From: Sarcocystis neurona
Taxonomy: Eukaryota > Apicomplexa > Conoidasida > Eucoccidiorida > Sarcocystidae
Assembly: GCA_000727475.1 (NCBI GenBank)
Contig: KL647322.1
Location: 294,581 to 358,580, forward strand
Direction of reading: 5' to 3'
DNA: 64,000 nt
The notes below the pieces were generated by a model that was not told the DNA's origin, did not search any database, and was given only the letters and a program-made list of their open reading frames with translations. Positions 25,774-38,600 of the stretch are shown here, piece by piece (position 1 is the stretch's first letter; every line of letters starts with the position of its first letter). The position numbers and the translations under genes are program-made.

Positions 25774-27263
25774 AATTCTTGCGAAAGCCTTACGTGTGCT
25801 AAAGACGTGACAGCGCCTGAGCATAGAGGGCTCTGCAGCGAGCCGGCGATCGGGGCGCGGCGGGGCGAGGAGGGGGGGAGGGTCTACGACCTAACTTTTA
25901 TCCTGCACCAAGTGAAATACGATCGGCATATGGAGGCCCCTTTGTACCGCGAGGGGCATAACTCTTCATGATTTAGTTCGAGCGCTGCAGAAGATGGGAT
26001 CTGCTAAAGGGCTGTAAAGTGAAGAATGCAATATAGTGGATGGAAATGGCATGTGACACATACAACGTGAGTAGGACACTCGATGCATCGCTTGAGCTGT
26101 CCTGGTATCGCGAACACGTCTTGCGTTAAGAGAACGGCAGTGTGCTGCTGGAGAAGTCACGATAACGAGTGCAATGAGGAAGTCGCCTACGATAGAAGCA
26201 TTTGTGACTGAAGCGGGCGCATAAGCTGATTACGTACAGGATACAAGCCGGTGAAGGCAGCTCTCCTTCACCACTGCTCGGCATACGGTTGCCTTTATTG
26301 CTAATTTCTTCCGAATTGATGGAGGAGCCCGTGTCTCATGCAGACAAAGCCTGGGCATATATTCGTTCCTTGCAGTGGTCGTTTTTGAAAGGATACGTTC
26401 GCGGGGTTCAATGGAGGGGCAGTACTCGTCACGTACAATCTCGTACGGGTGCCACAGTATGTTTTGAGGGCTGAACAGCCTTGTGGCGTGCACTGTGATC
26501 GATATAAAGAGAAGGATGGATCTGCTTTAACGATTTCCATGCAAGTGGGGACATCGAGTACGCGAAATACGAAGCCGCATGTACAGGTACGCAGCTAAGC
26601 CTCCTCCCGTTACGTAGGGCGGAACACCGATTTCGCGTGGGGGCTGGCTTATCGTCGTTCACGAGAGTGGCAAACTGTTTAGGTGACGGGCTGCCTGGCA
26701 CTCTAAATTAAGACTTCTTCATCTCCATCTATTTGGACGATGTTGTTGAGGTTTTACCAGCAATTGTATATGAAGTGCTGTGTATCTGTATCTGCATGTC
26801 TTGATGTCTTGGTGGGTCTGCTCGGCTTGGTGTGGTTCCTCGTAATGGGGGTGTGTTTGTAATCCGGAGGCTTTTTTTCCGCTAAACAGCGTGTGACTGC
26901 CATTTTAAAATTTCCGCCTGTACGTCTGACCGACAAGAGCTACAGGCAAACGTCGATGCTGGTGCTGTTGGCCTCGCTGTTTTCCACGGTGCACGTTGCA
27001 AGGGGGCGGCTCCTACCCAGGGAGTGTGTGCACTACGTGTAACCACGTTGTTGGCGTGTTTTAGAACGGCTGCGTGTGCGCACACATTTTCCCTGCAGCA
27101 GCGCTCTTCTTCTGTACTATAAAAGCACGCAAAAAATACATTCTATCACTATAGTTGACGGGCCATCAACTTCGATGTACGGCAACAACCTTGTATGCGC
27201 AAACCGCACATCGTCCTGGCGGTGTCACCTGAATTCGCTGGTGTTATTTTCTTTGTCCGCAAA
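25774..27263. other. intergenic region with a G-rich tract
   Basis: 3' side of the kinase gene and 5' side of POLA2, both on the plus strand. A G-rich tract at about 25854-25883 has four runs of three or more G with short spacers. No frame with a domain was seen, although a few overlapping frames of up to 90 codons occur. The last bases give a good start context, CAAAATGG, at 27264. Confidence 0.5.
25854..25883 (+). other. putative G-quadruplex motif
   Basis: GGGG, GGGG, GGGGGGG and GGG runs are separated by 1-6 bases, about 80 bp after the kinase stop codon. It fits the G3+N1-7 pattern and could act in 3' end formation, which is speculative. Confidence 0.5.
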
Positions 27264-30200
27264 ATGGAGGAAGAAAGCAACGCCGGGGACGGCGAAGAAA
27301 ATGTTCGTACTCTCCCGCTGGTCCTCCATTCCTTGCTCGTCGGAAAGAATATCTCTGCGTCCAGCTCCCCGCTGAACGCAAGCTATGAGCAGGCGGCTTG
27401 GCGCAGGCTTTTGGAAGTATGTGGTGGACAGCATTCGCCTGCAGAAACAGGGCCCCTTCCCCCCGACTTCGGCTCCAAAGCAGACGAGTTTCTTCGTGCC
27501 GCTCTTGAACCTGCGTCCGCACCCTGTGGCTCTGCGCATCGAAAACACCTCTCCAAGCTTGCAGCGGTGATACATAGATGGCGCCCAGGCGGAGCGGAAT
27601 ACTCAGGTGACACGTCAGAAACCTTTGGTAGCCCCACTTGTCCGAATGATGAGAAACATTGCTGTTCCCGTTCTTCAGAAACTTGGACGCAGCAAGTGTA
27701 TGTGACGTCCGCTCTACTGGCCACGATGCATTGGTTTCTGTTGCTGTGCAGAAGAGGAGGACGCGCTGTTGAATGGACATGTGGGAAAGAAAGAAGGGTA
27801 CCTCTGTGGCAATAAATCAGCAGTAAGTGACGCGTGACCTGTTAAGAGTTTCCCCCAGTGCAGCCTGCTAGTCGTTTTCCGAGTGGCGAGAGACTGCCCA
27901 GCGAATGAGCTTCTGCTTTTGGTAACGTCAGAGAGATAGGATGTAGTACACTTGGAGACGACAGGGGTGGATCACTTGCACTCCCTCCTCTCTTAACACC
28001 TGAGATACTACTGCGTAGGACTTCTGCTGCACCGATTTTTTTTCAGACGTTGTGCTTTAGTAATTTTGTGACACCTCGTATACCTGAAAGCTTGGCTACT
28101 GAAAGCTAATTCTTTTTCTCGCACACGAGCACGCTTACATTTTCGAGAGTTGCTTCGGTTCCTTTTTTTGTAAAAGCAAACAAGACGTATTTCCCACTAT
28201 GTAGATGCGCGATCTTGTTCAGGTAAAAGTAATTTACGACGTAGGATCCCTCGCCCGCGTTGGCCATACCAGCGCAGCTTCTTTAACCTCTCCATTTCAA
28301 AAATGGATGACAGCGTCGGTAGCGGAATACGTGAAATGGCATTCGAAACGTATTTCTATCCTGCGACATCGGATGCTTGCTGCGGAACGGGGTCGAAGTA
28401 AAACGTCTGTGAAGAATGAGAACACTTCGACGAAGGGTAATGGTAGTTCTCAGGTATGTCTCTATACTGTTTCATAGTAGTCCCAGTACATAAGACACGA
28501 ATGTTGCTACGTAAAAGGACTCTCTTCAGGTGCAGAGAACTGAGACGTTTGTTTTCTTTGACTGAAAAATTGTGCCACCCTGGCGTTACGTTCCAGCGTA
28601 AGTTTCGTCTTCAAAAAGCTGCCCGTCACGTCGTTTTTACAGCAGTGGCGACAGGCTGCACGGGCGGAGTAGATGGCAAGAGGACAGCTTCTGTGCAGTG
28701 CAATTCAGGTGTCACCTGGGAGAAAGTGTGCCGTCTTAATATGTTCAGCAATTATTGGGAAGGGAGTGGCTATTTTCAGAACGTGTCTCCTGTGCACAAG
28801 CGATGACAACCGCCGACACTGCACGGGCCTGGTAAACGGCGCTGCTTCAATTTGACAGCAAAAAGAACCCCCCCCAATTAGCTGACTAGGCACGAGATCG
28901 TCTCCGCTGTTGGAGCAACGGGCGGAAGGCTACCTCGTCTGGTGTCGGTTTGCCATTCTGACGCGCTCTGGCCGTTATGATCACGCTTTGACTCCGCAGT
29001 GAAGTAACCCTTTGTACTGAAGCTTTCGTTTTTCGTGTTCACGCCTAGGACACACCTGTATTTACACGTAGTCATGTTCCTGCGTGTGGCTTCGAGAGCA
29101 ACTTGTCGCCGTTGTGCGAAGTTCTCCCGCTTTTTGTTTTTGTTCCTCATATAAGTGTCAGCTTCTGGGAAGGTGTTTTACCCCTTCGTTCTCTCCTGCT
29201 GCGACATCGTGGGTAGGCGTGATTGAGAGAAGTTCTTCTTGCTCAAGTTGGTATGCATTCAGCTGCGCTCTTGCTCTTTCCGCAGCATTTTTTCATTCCC
29301 GCTTGTCTCGTTACCATGCATCCTGGTTTCATCCGCGCCTATACTAGACTTGTATTCTCATCTTGTCTCCTCGGCTACTTGTGCGCCACATCGCTGCTAT
29401 GTTTGGTGAAAAAAAAGGTTGTTTTCCCCATGTTGAACTGTTACGTGCTCTCCTCTGATATCCCAGACAATTCGGCGCGAATCCTTTTCTCTGCTGCAAA
29501 CTTCTCCTCTGCTGCGCGGCGGACTTCCCCGCACGCGAAACCTTTCCTAGGAGCCTTACTTCTCGCCTCTCTAATGACCCTTTTTTTTTCAGTTGTGCGT
29601 GTTCGTCTCTCGTGCACACGGTGCCGTCTCTGTTTTTTCTTTGCTGTAGCTTTGTCCTTTTCTGCATCCGCTTTTTCTTCTATGACGAGCCGTAGGTGGT
29701 TCGGGTGGGCCGGCTAGGCAGCGCAGAAGGCCGCGCGTTTTGCTTCGCCAGTCTGGTGTTCTTCGACGACTTCTCTCGCGGCTCTGTGCAGCTGCTTTCT
29801 GCAGAAGAGACGCTGTCTCGACAGTGTGCGGCAGCAAGCGAAAGTCGCAGCAGAACTGACGGCCGTGCTGCAGGGTCTCCAGCAGAACATCCGGTGCCCT
29901 CTTGTAAGCCAGATACAGAGGGTCTGGCCAAAGAGGAGAAAAAGAGAGAAGGGAGCACGGCGACGGACGAAGCAGGTGAAGCGTCTCTAGCAACAACATT
30001 ATCTATTGATTCTGCCGAAGAAGTCTGTCTTTACCGGGGGCAGGTCGTGGAACTCGGCGGTCTTCTCAAGGAGGTATGGCAGTTGTGAACAGCGACCTGT
30101 GGAGCACAAAACACCTCAAAGGCCTTTTTGCATTTTGTTTTTATGCCTTTCCGCTGGGTTGTTCAATTTCCACAGTCGATTGACGCCTCTACAAGCAGCA

Positions 30201-33200
30201 GTCAGTTCTCCCTGGCGTGAAGCTGATCTGTAGGAACTAAACAGCAGGGCTCTGGCAAGAGGCTGCCGGTGGGCGAAGAAGAAGGAATCCAGCCAGCTGT
30301 TTGCGCGACAAGAATGTGTGTGCGAAGACGTAGAAAAGAAAAAGTTGTCCCGGTCGTGTTACGTCGGAACCACGGCAGCGGAGAAGCGTGGCACAGTAAA
30401 AGCAAGAGTTAACAACTGCTAGGTAGTAACTGCAGTGCGCAGAAAATCAGCCTGGACAGCCTGTTGAGCACAGACGACACACAGGCACACGTGTGAGTTT
30501 TTCTCCCGCCTTCATCGACGACCTGATGAAGTCGGCTGCAGACCAGTTGAGTTGACCGTACAGTTTACTCAACTTTCACCGTCTCTTCGTTTGACGTTGG
30601 CGCGGTACACGGGGGAAGCTCGCTTGTGGATTTGCAGCCTGAAGAGTAGACAGCAGGCGCTCGTGTACTAAAGGCAGAGACCCATAAGCACATCGTGATG
30701 GAAATTTGCGTAGGCGCACACGCATATGTAGTCACCAATGCCGTAGCTCTTGTAGTCTTTCAACGTCTGGCCTTCTAGAACGTATCGCAGCTGAGGAGCC
30801 CTCGATTACGTCCACAAGTGGTGGCACTCCAGGCTGCACTCACAAATGTGTTCTTGTCTGTGGATGTTTTTTTCTAGCGTAGCTTCGCCCGTGTTGTCTG
30901 CTGCGACCGTGCAGGACGAATTCGGTGTGAAACTTATCGTTTCTTCGATCAGAGGCGGCCCACCGCTTCCCCCGCCGCGATATTTGTCGCAGCAGCTGGT
31001 TCCGCTTGCGCGGGAGACTTCTGCGAGCGGCGACCTGCGGCAGATGACTGTTGAAGAAATGTATCAGGGTGATCCCGTACACATTATGGTGGCGTCTGGA
31101 CAGATGCTGGAAAGCAAAGGCTCCCACCCAAGAGTGCGGTAGGTCGCACCGCGGTGCCCTGCCCCCCCAGGCAGGAGTCGTTTGCGCGGAGATACGGTTG
31201 CCAACATGTTACTAGACATCTACACGCGTATAGAGGTGTTCACTTACTTGATACATATGTGTAGATATACAGGCAAAAGTAAGTTCTTATCCTGCTCAGC
31301 TCCAAAAATCATGGACGCTCGTGGGCGCGACACGGCAGCTGCTTCGAGCATAAGTGTGTACTGTATATACAGACATATGGAAATCTGCTGATTACTGCCC
31401 CACGCTGCATGCTTGACAAGTCAATGTTGGGCCGTGAATCTGCATTTCACGCACAAGGTAGTGTATCTCGTGGGTCGCGTCCGCCTTGTGGACAGTCCGT
31501 CGCGGCATCTACTCTTGTATATCGGTCTTTGTTCCTGTTTCTCGCTCACTATACACATTCGTGTTGACTTGCTTGCATATACGTGTATGTGTGTATCTTT
31601 TAAGGTCAACTTAATAGCACCTGCGCATGCAGATTTAGCTATGTGTTTGATACGTGCAATTTCCCCAGTGCCTTCGCTGCGTGTCTTCGAGATCTTGGCG
31701 TGTGTAAGAAGCGCAACGAGCGTATGTATGTATGACGGGTAGTGAGGAGGTTCAGGAATTGAAAGAGAGAAATTACACCATTGCAGCGTTTCACATACAG
31801 GGCAACAGTTTTACTCATGCACACAGCGGATGCCCGGGAAGTCTACAAAAAAGAGTGTCTAGTTCAGGCCCCTGTGCCCCAGCCTTGAACACTAACGCGA
31901 CACGTAGTGCGACTATTGCTCGCGTGTTTGTCTTGGTGTTTGCTGTGGTCGTCATGCCCGCCGCTGGAGCGTGTTGCATTTCTTAAAATATGCACGCGTG
32001 TGATAGTATTTTTTTTACGTCCTACCCAGCTGAGTGTCAGCCCCCCTAGGCTCGTGCATAAGGGATGGCCTCCGCAGAACCGCCGGATGTGTATTTCGCG
32101 TGTAGTGCTTTTAAGCGGAACGCGGTTTGCTGCTCCACAGAGTTGCAGCCAGCCAGAGCAACACGCGCATTCTGTACAGGCGGGGCTTTTTGTACGAGTG
32201 TGCGGGTGTGTGTATGTCAGCTTGAGAGGGTAGAAAGACTGAAGAAGGAAAGTCATGCGTACACGCGGAGCTTTCCCTTTACGAGTGTGTACACCAGGCA
32301 GTACGGAAGTTGTCACGACCGAAGAAAAGGAAGAGAATTAACTATACAGCGAAGTTTTACTTGTAGATGAGAGTCACATCGACGAAAGGGTCCCCAGGGC
32401 GACTATTACCGCAGCAAGTGTCACGTAGATTACCCTTTGAACCTTAAAACGGGCGGTAGAGGTCGTACTCGGTGCTGCTGGAGCTTATCTCATTTATTCT
32501 GCTCTCCACCCCCGGCACGGGGCTTCTATCGCTGCTGCTCGTGTGCGAAAGCGGCTTACAAACGTGTCGGTGGTCTTCGTACTGGCGCTGTTGCTTCATA
32601 CTTGTGCTTTGCTGAGCAACGCAGCATTCCGCAACAGGGGAGAAGTTGTAGGAAATTGCGCGTTTGATTCTTTGTTGAGTGCAGGCTGCTGGAGCTGGAG
32701 CTGCTGCTCTCCCGCGTACGTGAGCACGCTCCGCACATCCTTATTTTATTTGGTCCTGTGGTTCCGTCGAGCAGCCTTGGCGAGGCAGATTTGTCAGATC
32801 CAGACGAATTTGACTGCCTTCCTGACATGCGGCTGCTTTACCGTGATTTCTTCCGCCTCCTTACACAGCGACTGTCAGGCGTCCGGACAAAAGTTTTCGT
32901 TGTTCCGAGTTCCGCAGACGTAGCGCACCCCAGCCCGCTACCGCAGCCAACCTACGCTGCACACCTGTATGCAAAGAGTTTGTCGCGCTCAACGCACCAG
33001 CAGCAGCAGATTCAGTTTTTGCCCAATCCGGCTTTCCTGCGCGTAAACGAGCTAGACCTGTTACTCACCTCAGCTGATCCACTAATGGAAATAGGCTCCG
33101 AGTTATGCTACACGAGAAACTGCTGTGGCTCCCGCCAAGAGCTAATTACTGCCTGCTGTGAATCACTTTTGAGGCAACGAACACTGTTTCCTGCTGGCAC

Positions 33201-33720
33201 CTGCGCAGGCACGCCAGTCGAGCCAACGCTTTTTCCCCCTCTCATGTTTGACGCAGCAGGGCCGAACAGTAGCAGCGTTACTACCAAAGGGAAGAATCAC
33301 ACGAGCAACTGCAGCCGTGTGACTGACAACTCCGACACTGCCAGGGGCAGCAACGACAGCATCAGCGGGAGTCCTCACATTATAATCTTCCCCTCCCATG
33401 CAAACTTCTCTCCGTCAGCGAAAAGTGGCGGAGCTTTTGCCTGCTTCGTACGTGGAAGACTCGTTGTCATTCCATACAGTCCACGCACCCAAGAGGCCGC
33501 TAACCGCGCTGAGTGGGCTAGTGTGTACATCAACCCGCCAAGCGGAAAGCAGCGTGAGTTCAGCAATTTATCGGGGGCAGCGAAAGAAGCCAGCGGACGC
33601 AGCGAACTCTGCTCTGAAGCTGGCACAGCACCAAGTACCATAGAAGGGAAGATCGCGTGGCTGCCGATCGAGCTGGAGAGACGCGTGACTGTGCGACACG
33701 CGTCCTGTTCCGTACGGTGA
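27264..33720 (+). CDS. POLA2: DNA polymerase alpha subunit B
   Basis: The B subunit of the polymerase alpha-primase complex tethers primase and the catalytic subunit during primer synthesis; it keeps a phosphodiesterase-like fold but is not catalytic. Exons: 27264-27606, 28223-28397, 28530 to about 28597, 29696-30073, 30915-31138, 32685-33720 (TGA). The phases of exons 1-3 and 4-6 agree. Matches to human POLA2 in order: YQRSFFNLSISKMDD (YKSMFQKLPDIREV region); VRVGRLGSAEGRAF (OB-fold start); CLYRGQVVELGG (SLFPGQVVIMEG); GVKLIVSSIRGGPPLP (GKKLVATKLYEGVPLP); VASGQ (VACGP); ILILFGPVVP (CILFGPFLD); FVVPSSADV (FVPSLRDV); QFLPNPAFLRVN; LLTSADPLMEIGSE; LLRQRTLFP (LTQRSYYP). The joined protein is roughly 740 residues. 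The N-terminal exon is assigned by phase and ATG context. The join between the exon at 28530 and the one at 29696 is unsolved: the obvious GTAAGT donor at 28598 is phase 1, but the next exon needs phase 0. Confidence 0.9.
29090..29695 (+). other. pyrimidine-rich intron tract in POLA2
   Basis: About 600 bases of sense-strand T/C-rich sequence end at the exon beginning at 29696. The lack of stops gives long spurious frames on both strands (29223-29717 plus, 29344-29999 minus). It may hide a small missing exon, since a CTTTTTTTTTCAG acceptor-like site occurs near 29590. Confidence 0.55.
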
Positions 33721-33891
33721 AACGGGTGACCCGCCCAAGCAACAGAAGGCACCAGCCACAGCGAATCCTGTGTCGGGTTTCAGTGTCAGGCGGCACCAGT
33801 GACCCAGCCGTCGCAGACGCGGTTTTTCCGTCTCAGAAGCGCTGCGAGGTACAGCTGCGGCGGCGGCTGCGGCCACACAGTTTAACAGCAT

Positions 33892-33922
33892 GTATATATA
33901 TATATATATATATGCATATACG
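33892..33922. repeat. (TA)n microsatellite
   Basis: About 13 TA units, 170 bp downstream of the POLA2 stop codon. Confidence 0.8.
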
Positions 33923-34329
33923 TATGTAAATATATAATTATGTATGTGGCAGCTGGTGCACATGTGCGTGTACATTACTGACCTTGCTAGAGCGCACTCG
34001 TGCTCTTAAACGTGGCAGAACATGTTTACGCGCGCCTGCGCGCCTGCGTGTAGCACCTTTACTCTGTACCTGGTGTGTTGTGTCGGGGGGGGGACGCGGA
34101 GGAATGAATAAATTCACAAATATAGTGGCTGTGCAGTTCTCCGCTAGTCCTGCCGTACACACACACCGCCTGCAATATTTATCAACCACACTCTCACCCG
34201 TTCCACAACAAGTGAACAGAGAAGCACGCCTGCCAGACCAACGAAGGAGGGCGCAGTGCTCTCTCTGAAAAAATCCGGATCAAATGCACAGCACAATAAT
34301 AGACAAATGACGTTTCCCTTCATACGCGT

Positions 34330-35415
34330 ATGCACACCCTGCAATTCAGACGTCCATGTGTGTATCCGCATACACGAGTCTTCGTTGAGTCCCTACGAAC
34401 ACGCGGGGCAGCACGAGGTTTCTCAAAACCAAATGTAGGCCAAAGGCCGCGATACGCATTGATAGCGTACTGGCTGAAAATACTTATGCGCAGACTGACC
34501 ACGACAACTGGGACTGTCACACCAAACGGTCCAGCACACGCCCTAGGCAGGATTGCGTCGACTCTGCTGTCAGTTGCCGGTGAGTATACTGCAAGTTCTA
34601 TTTGCTGTCAGAGGCAGCTTTGCTGGTTTCTGCAGACACTGCCCACGCGACAGCCCCTTTTTCTTTCTCGTAAATGCTTGCAGCTTGATGTCGACATAGG
34701 TCTGCTTGTAAGGGAAACAAGTGAAAAAGAATGTTGTTTCCTATGTGGCCGATTAATCCATACGGCAACCGCCGTTGTCCAGTAATCCACGTGGACGAAT
34801 TGATACCCTTTACGAATTGCTCCCCCCACCTTCCCTCTTGTTTCGTAGTCGTCACGCAAAAGACCTCGCTCGACTTTCCATCGCGGCCTAAAAATGTTGG
34901 GGGCATTGCCGCAAGCTGACAACGCTTGTTAACAAGCTTCTACGGGTGGCGGACTACAGTGAGGTCCTATACCTTCAGATCATGTACAGCGGTGCTGAAA
35001 TCATTACGACAACTAAGACGTCGGAATGCACTTTCCAACGTCTGCTTGATGAAATACGACGAAACAACTGGTGTCAAAACGTCGACGTGAATTCCCCCCA
35101 GTGTCTTGAGAATCTTTTAACACGTTTTTACACTATACAATTGATTTTTGTGTGTTTTTGGTATGTGATGGCATGAAGTTCTTCACATCACCTTCGGCAC
35201 ACCACTTTACGTTGAAGCCGCTGACCGTCCCTAGCACCGGTGACTTGTCTCCGCAGAGAAATAATTCTTTCCCTTGTGATTGTGTAATGCACTCGAGCGC
35301 CAGCTCGCAAACAAGCGGCTCCTCAGAATTGGGGGTGGAATATCCACGTACTTCTTCAGTGCTTTGTGTGATGGACTTAGAGAAGACCTCTCTCACAGAG
35401 TTGGCTAACGCTTAA
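34330..35415 (+). CDS. weak candidate spliced gene, unknown function
   Basis: Three coding-like pieces lie on the plus strand. (1) An ATG frame from 34330, Arg-rich at first (like a mitochondrial presequence), runs to a strong donor GCCG|GTGAGT at about 34580. (2) A frame at about 34916-35110 contains VADYSEVLYLQIMYSG and CTFQRLLDEIRRNNW. (3) A possible terminal exon at 35257-35415 follows TCTCCGCAG and ends in TAA. The phases do not join without an unseen exon. The region may instead be 3' UTR of its neighbours, so this is a low-confidence hint. Confidence 0.2.
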
Positions 35416-35604
35416 AGACAAATGTGCTCTCCTCCACCTTTGTTTTCTTCGTTTCACGCGTGTATACGTATACACATAGATAAATCCACGCCTCAACGGT
35501 TGCCCCTGTGTGATACGTACGCGTGTTTGAAGAGGCGTGTGTTTGTTTACACATATATAAGAATGCGCAAGAGAATGTGTTAGCTTGTGCCTCGAAGGTG
35601 CGAT

Positions 35605-38600
35605 TTATTCTGAGAGGTAAAAGTCGACGTCCTTCTGGCTGCTAAAACACCAGAATTTGCCATAATTTCCCGTTGTCTGTTTGGCCTTGTATATGATTGT
35701 GCCGCACTTGCAGTAGAGCCACCCCTGGAACTTGAGTTGCCCAGGAGGAGGATATTTTTGGTAGAGCGTCGGGTCCAACAGGTAGAGGAACATAACAACC
35801 CAAAAGGCGATCTGAACAGGAATTCAGCATTCACACACCCAGAAAAAATCTACTTTCAGGCCAGACGTGTTTCTCACTTGTGACGCGGGGCGAATCCGCA
35901 CATACACACGACACACAATTTAGTGAAATTCGAAGCTGCGTGGCGCACCACATGTCTGCCGTGGTCCTCTCGTGACGCAGTGCTTGTCGAAAGAATAGTG
36001 AGAAGTTGTCGAGATGCGTCAAAGCCACACAAACCACAATCACACGTAGCGGGTATTTACTGCTTTCGTCCTCGTCACGGTTAAAACCGCAGGTGTTGAA
36101 GACGTAAAGGTCATGCAGGTGTGCGTTCGTGCGCAGGAGGCAACAAAAAGTGCTCTAAGTGCATACAATACACACGATCATAATATACACATATTCTCGA
36201 GTTTGCCAAAACGTACTACGCAGGTATACACACCAGCGTGTCAAAGTGCGCCTGAGTTGTTCCACTGCGGTAGACGGTAGTAACATCTCTTTGTCATCAT
36301 GGCATGGACTGAACTCTGTTTCTCGTATGAATTTTCAAATACCAGAGTACACACGCAGCGAATTTACTCAGTCCCCGCGAGTGCGTGCGTCACTTAGGCA
36401 TGAGGGTGACTTCAACAAGTGTGACAGACACGCAGTGTAGTAACGAGGCTCCATTTGGTAGGCCACTCTACCATCTATGTATGGTATTAGTTTCTTCATC
36501 TGGTTCACTAAGCCTCTTTTTTGATACCATTTATTTCACGTAGATAAAGAAAAGCTCTGTTTGCCAGTGTTCTATTGAGATGCTGCTAATACTTTTCTGT
36601 AGGAGCTTGCTGCTTCTCTTGGACCAATCGCAAAAAGGCAGCACCAACATCATGACACCTCTTGCCTGCAAGCTTCTTTTCGCATTGCAAACGCAGTAAG
36701 AAAATAAATACCGTTTTACAGAACCAAACAAACGTTTTCTTCTCTACGTAGGTGTGGATGGCGAACGCACGTGAGTACACTGCCTGCTGCATTTACAGCT
36801 ACGCCGTCGACCGTCGGACGTCTGACTAAATACACTAGTGTGCCTTTTTCGGCCTGAATACGTCCAGACGCCTGGACGTATGCATATGCATACACAGACG
36901 TATTAACGTCGACGTGTGTATCGATGTACGCATGGATTTACGCATAGTAAATCCTGTTGTCGGTAAAGCACCAGGCAGTGAAGTTCCTGCGCTTACCAGC
37001 CCAGCAGCAGCGAGGCCTCTGACGAGCCATTCCCTAAAACTCATTTTACACGGGGGTCTCCCTTCCTCCTGTAGGCGCATTTTCACCATATACATCGCCT
37101 TTCCTCGTGCTCCGCCAGCCTTCTTTTTCTGGGCAACTTGAATCTTCCTGCGACGCACAGCTTCGGCCTCTGAAACACACACGATACACATCGTATCGGA
37201 AGAGCGTCTGTTAAGACACGTATATATAATTACATGTATATCCATCTTTGACAGTGCGCTATATTTATACACGCATATATCAATATTCGACTCCTCCCGT
37301 GTATGTACGTAGAAATGAGAGAATTTCTTCCTCAGCGCAGAAGCTTCTACGGTACAGTTTACACTGCCAAGAAATTCACACATGCGTCCACGCACTACAC
37401 GGACAGAGATACATCCTAGAACGACATGTCTGACACAAAGGTCCCGCTGCATTCGCGCCCGAATCCTGCGCTTACGTCAGCAGCCACCTGCTTTTTTAAT
37501 CTGCACCTACCAATATAGAAATACTATCTACATATCTACCTATACACCAAGCTACAGATCATCTAACTCCGCACGCGTCCATACACATGCATATGTCTTT
37601 TCCATCAAATCTATACGCGCGCCCCCCAGAACGATGCACTCCAGTGTTTTACATGAGCAACATCAACTTTCTCATTCGTCCACCCGCCTCCCAAAGGCGT
37701 TTTTGACTCGCACCTCTATACGTCCATCCAAGTCCTCGACGTACTAGTAATTCCATTGGTATGCATCGGTGCATACGTGCGTGCCCCCGTGGTTATGCCA
37801 CGCACATACGTAGGCTTCTGGTGCATGCCAATGGAATTCCTCGTACGTCGAAAACTTGGATGCACGTATACACGTGCGAGTCAATAACGCCTTTGGGAGG
37901 CGGCTGAAGGAATGAAAAAGGTTGGTGCTGCTCATTAAAACACCGTAGTGCAACGTTCTGGGGGGCGCGCGCATAGATTTGATGAAAAATACATATGCAT
38001 ATGTATGGATGCGTGTGGAGTTAGATAATCTCTAGCTAGGTATATAGGTAGATATATTATAGATAGATGTGTGGAGACACACAGGTAGACATATAGGTAG
38101 ACGGATGTAGACAGATAGAGTATCTCAGCGGATGTAGTAGGAGATACAAAATCGTGTTCAGATTTGTCTCGCACATGCGGAGATACCGGTGCTAAATGTG
38201 AAAGCGACCTGCTTTGTCTGCATACCGTGCGGAACTCCAACGTAAAAACATACTCTGATGGATATACACACACACTTCCCCTACGCACACGTACAACTCC
38301 GCATATACGCGTTTCGACATGTTGACACACCGTCAACATAACGTCTTCATATAACCGAACATCTCCAGCAGCTGTGTCCTTTATCGGATGCACATATGTG
38401 AGCGTGGGCAAGTCTGCACTTCTGCATAATAATAAAATTCAAGCAACCTTTCCAAGAGCCGTTTTTACTGTTGAAGACTCTGGAAATCAATTCACCTCGT
38501 CTGCCGAATGTACAAAGATACATACTTACACTTAGTCGTACTCAAGCCAAGACATTCACTAATCTTTACGGCCTTTATGAACACACATACATATATATAT

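Larger units (their letters stand above)
33721..35604. other. region between convergent POLA2 and rhomboid genes
   Basis: Both 3' UTRs should lie here. A (TA)n run is at about 33892-33922, and a run of nine G is near 34086. From 34.3 to 35.4 kb the plus strand has several coding-like frames, listed as a separate weak candidate. No canonical polyadenylation signal could be assigned with confidence. Confidence 0.45.
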
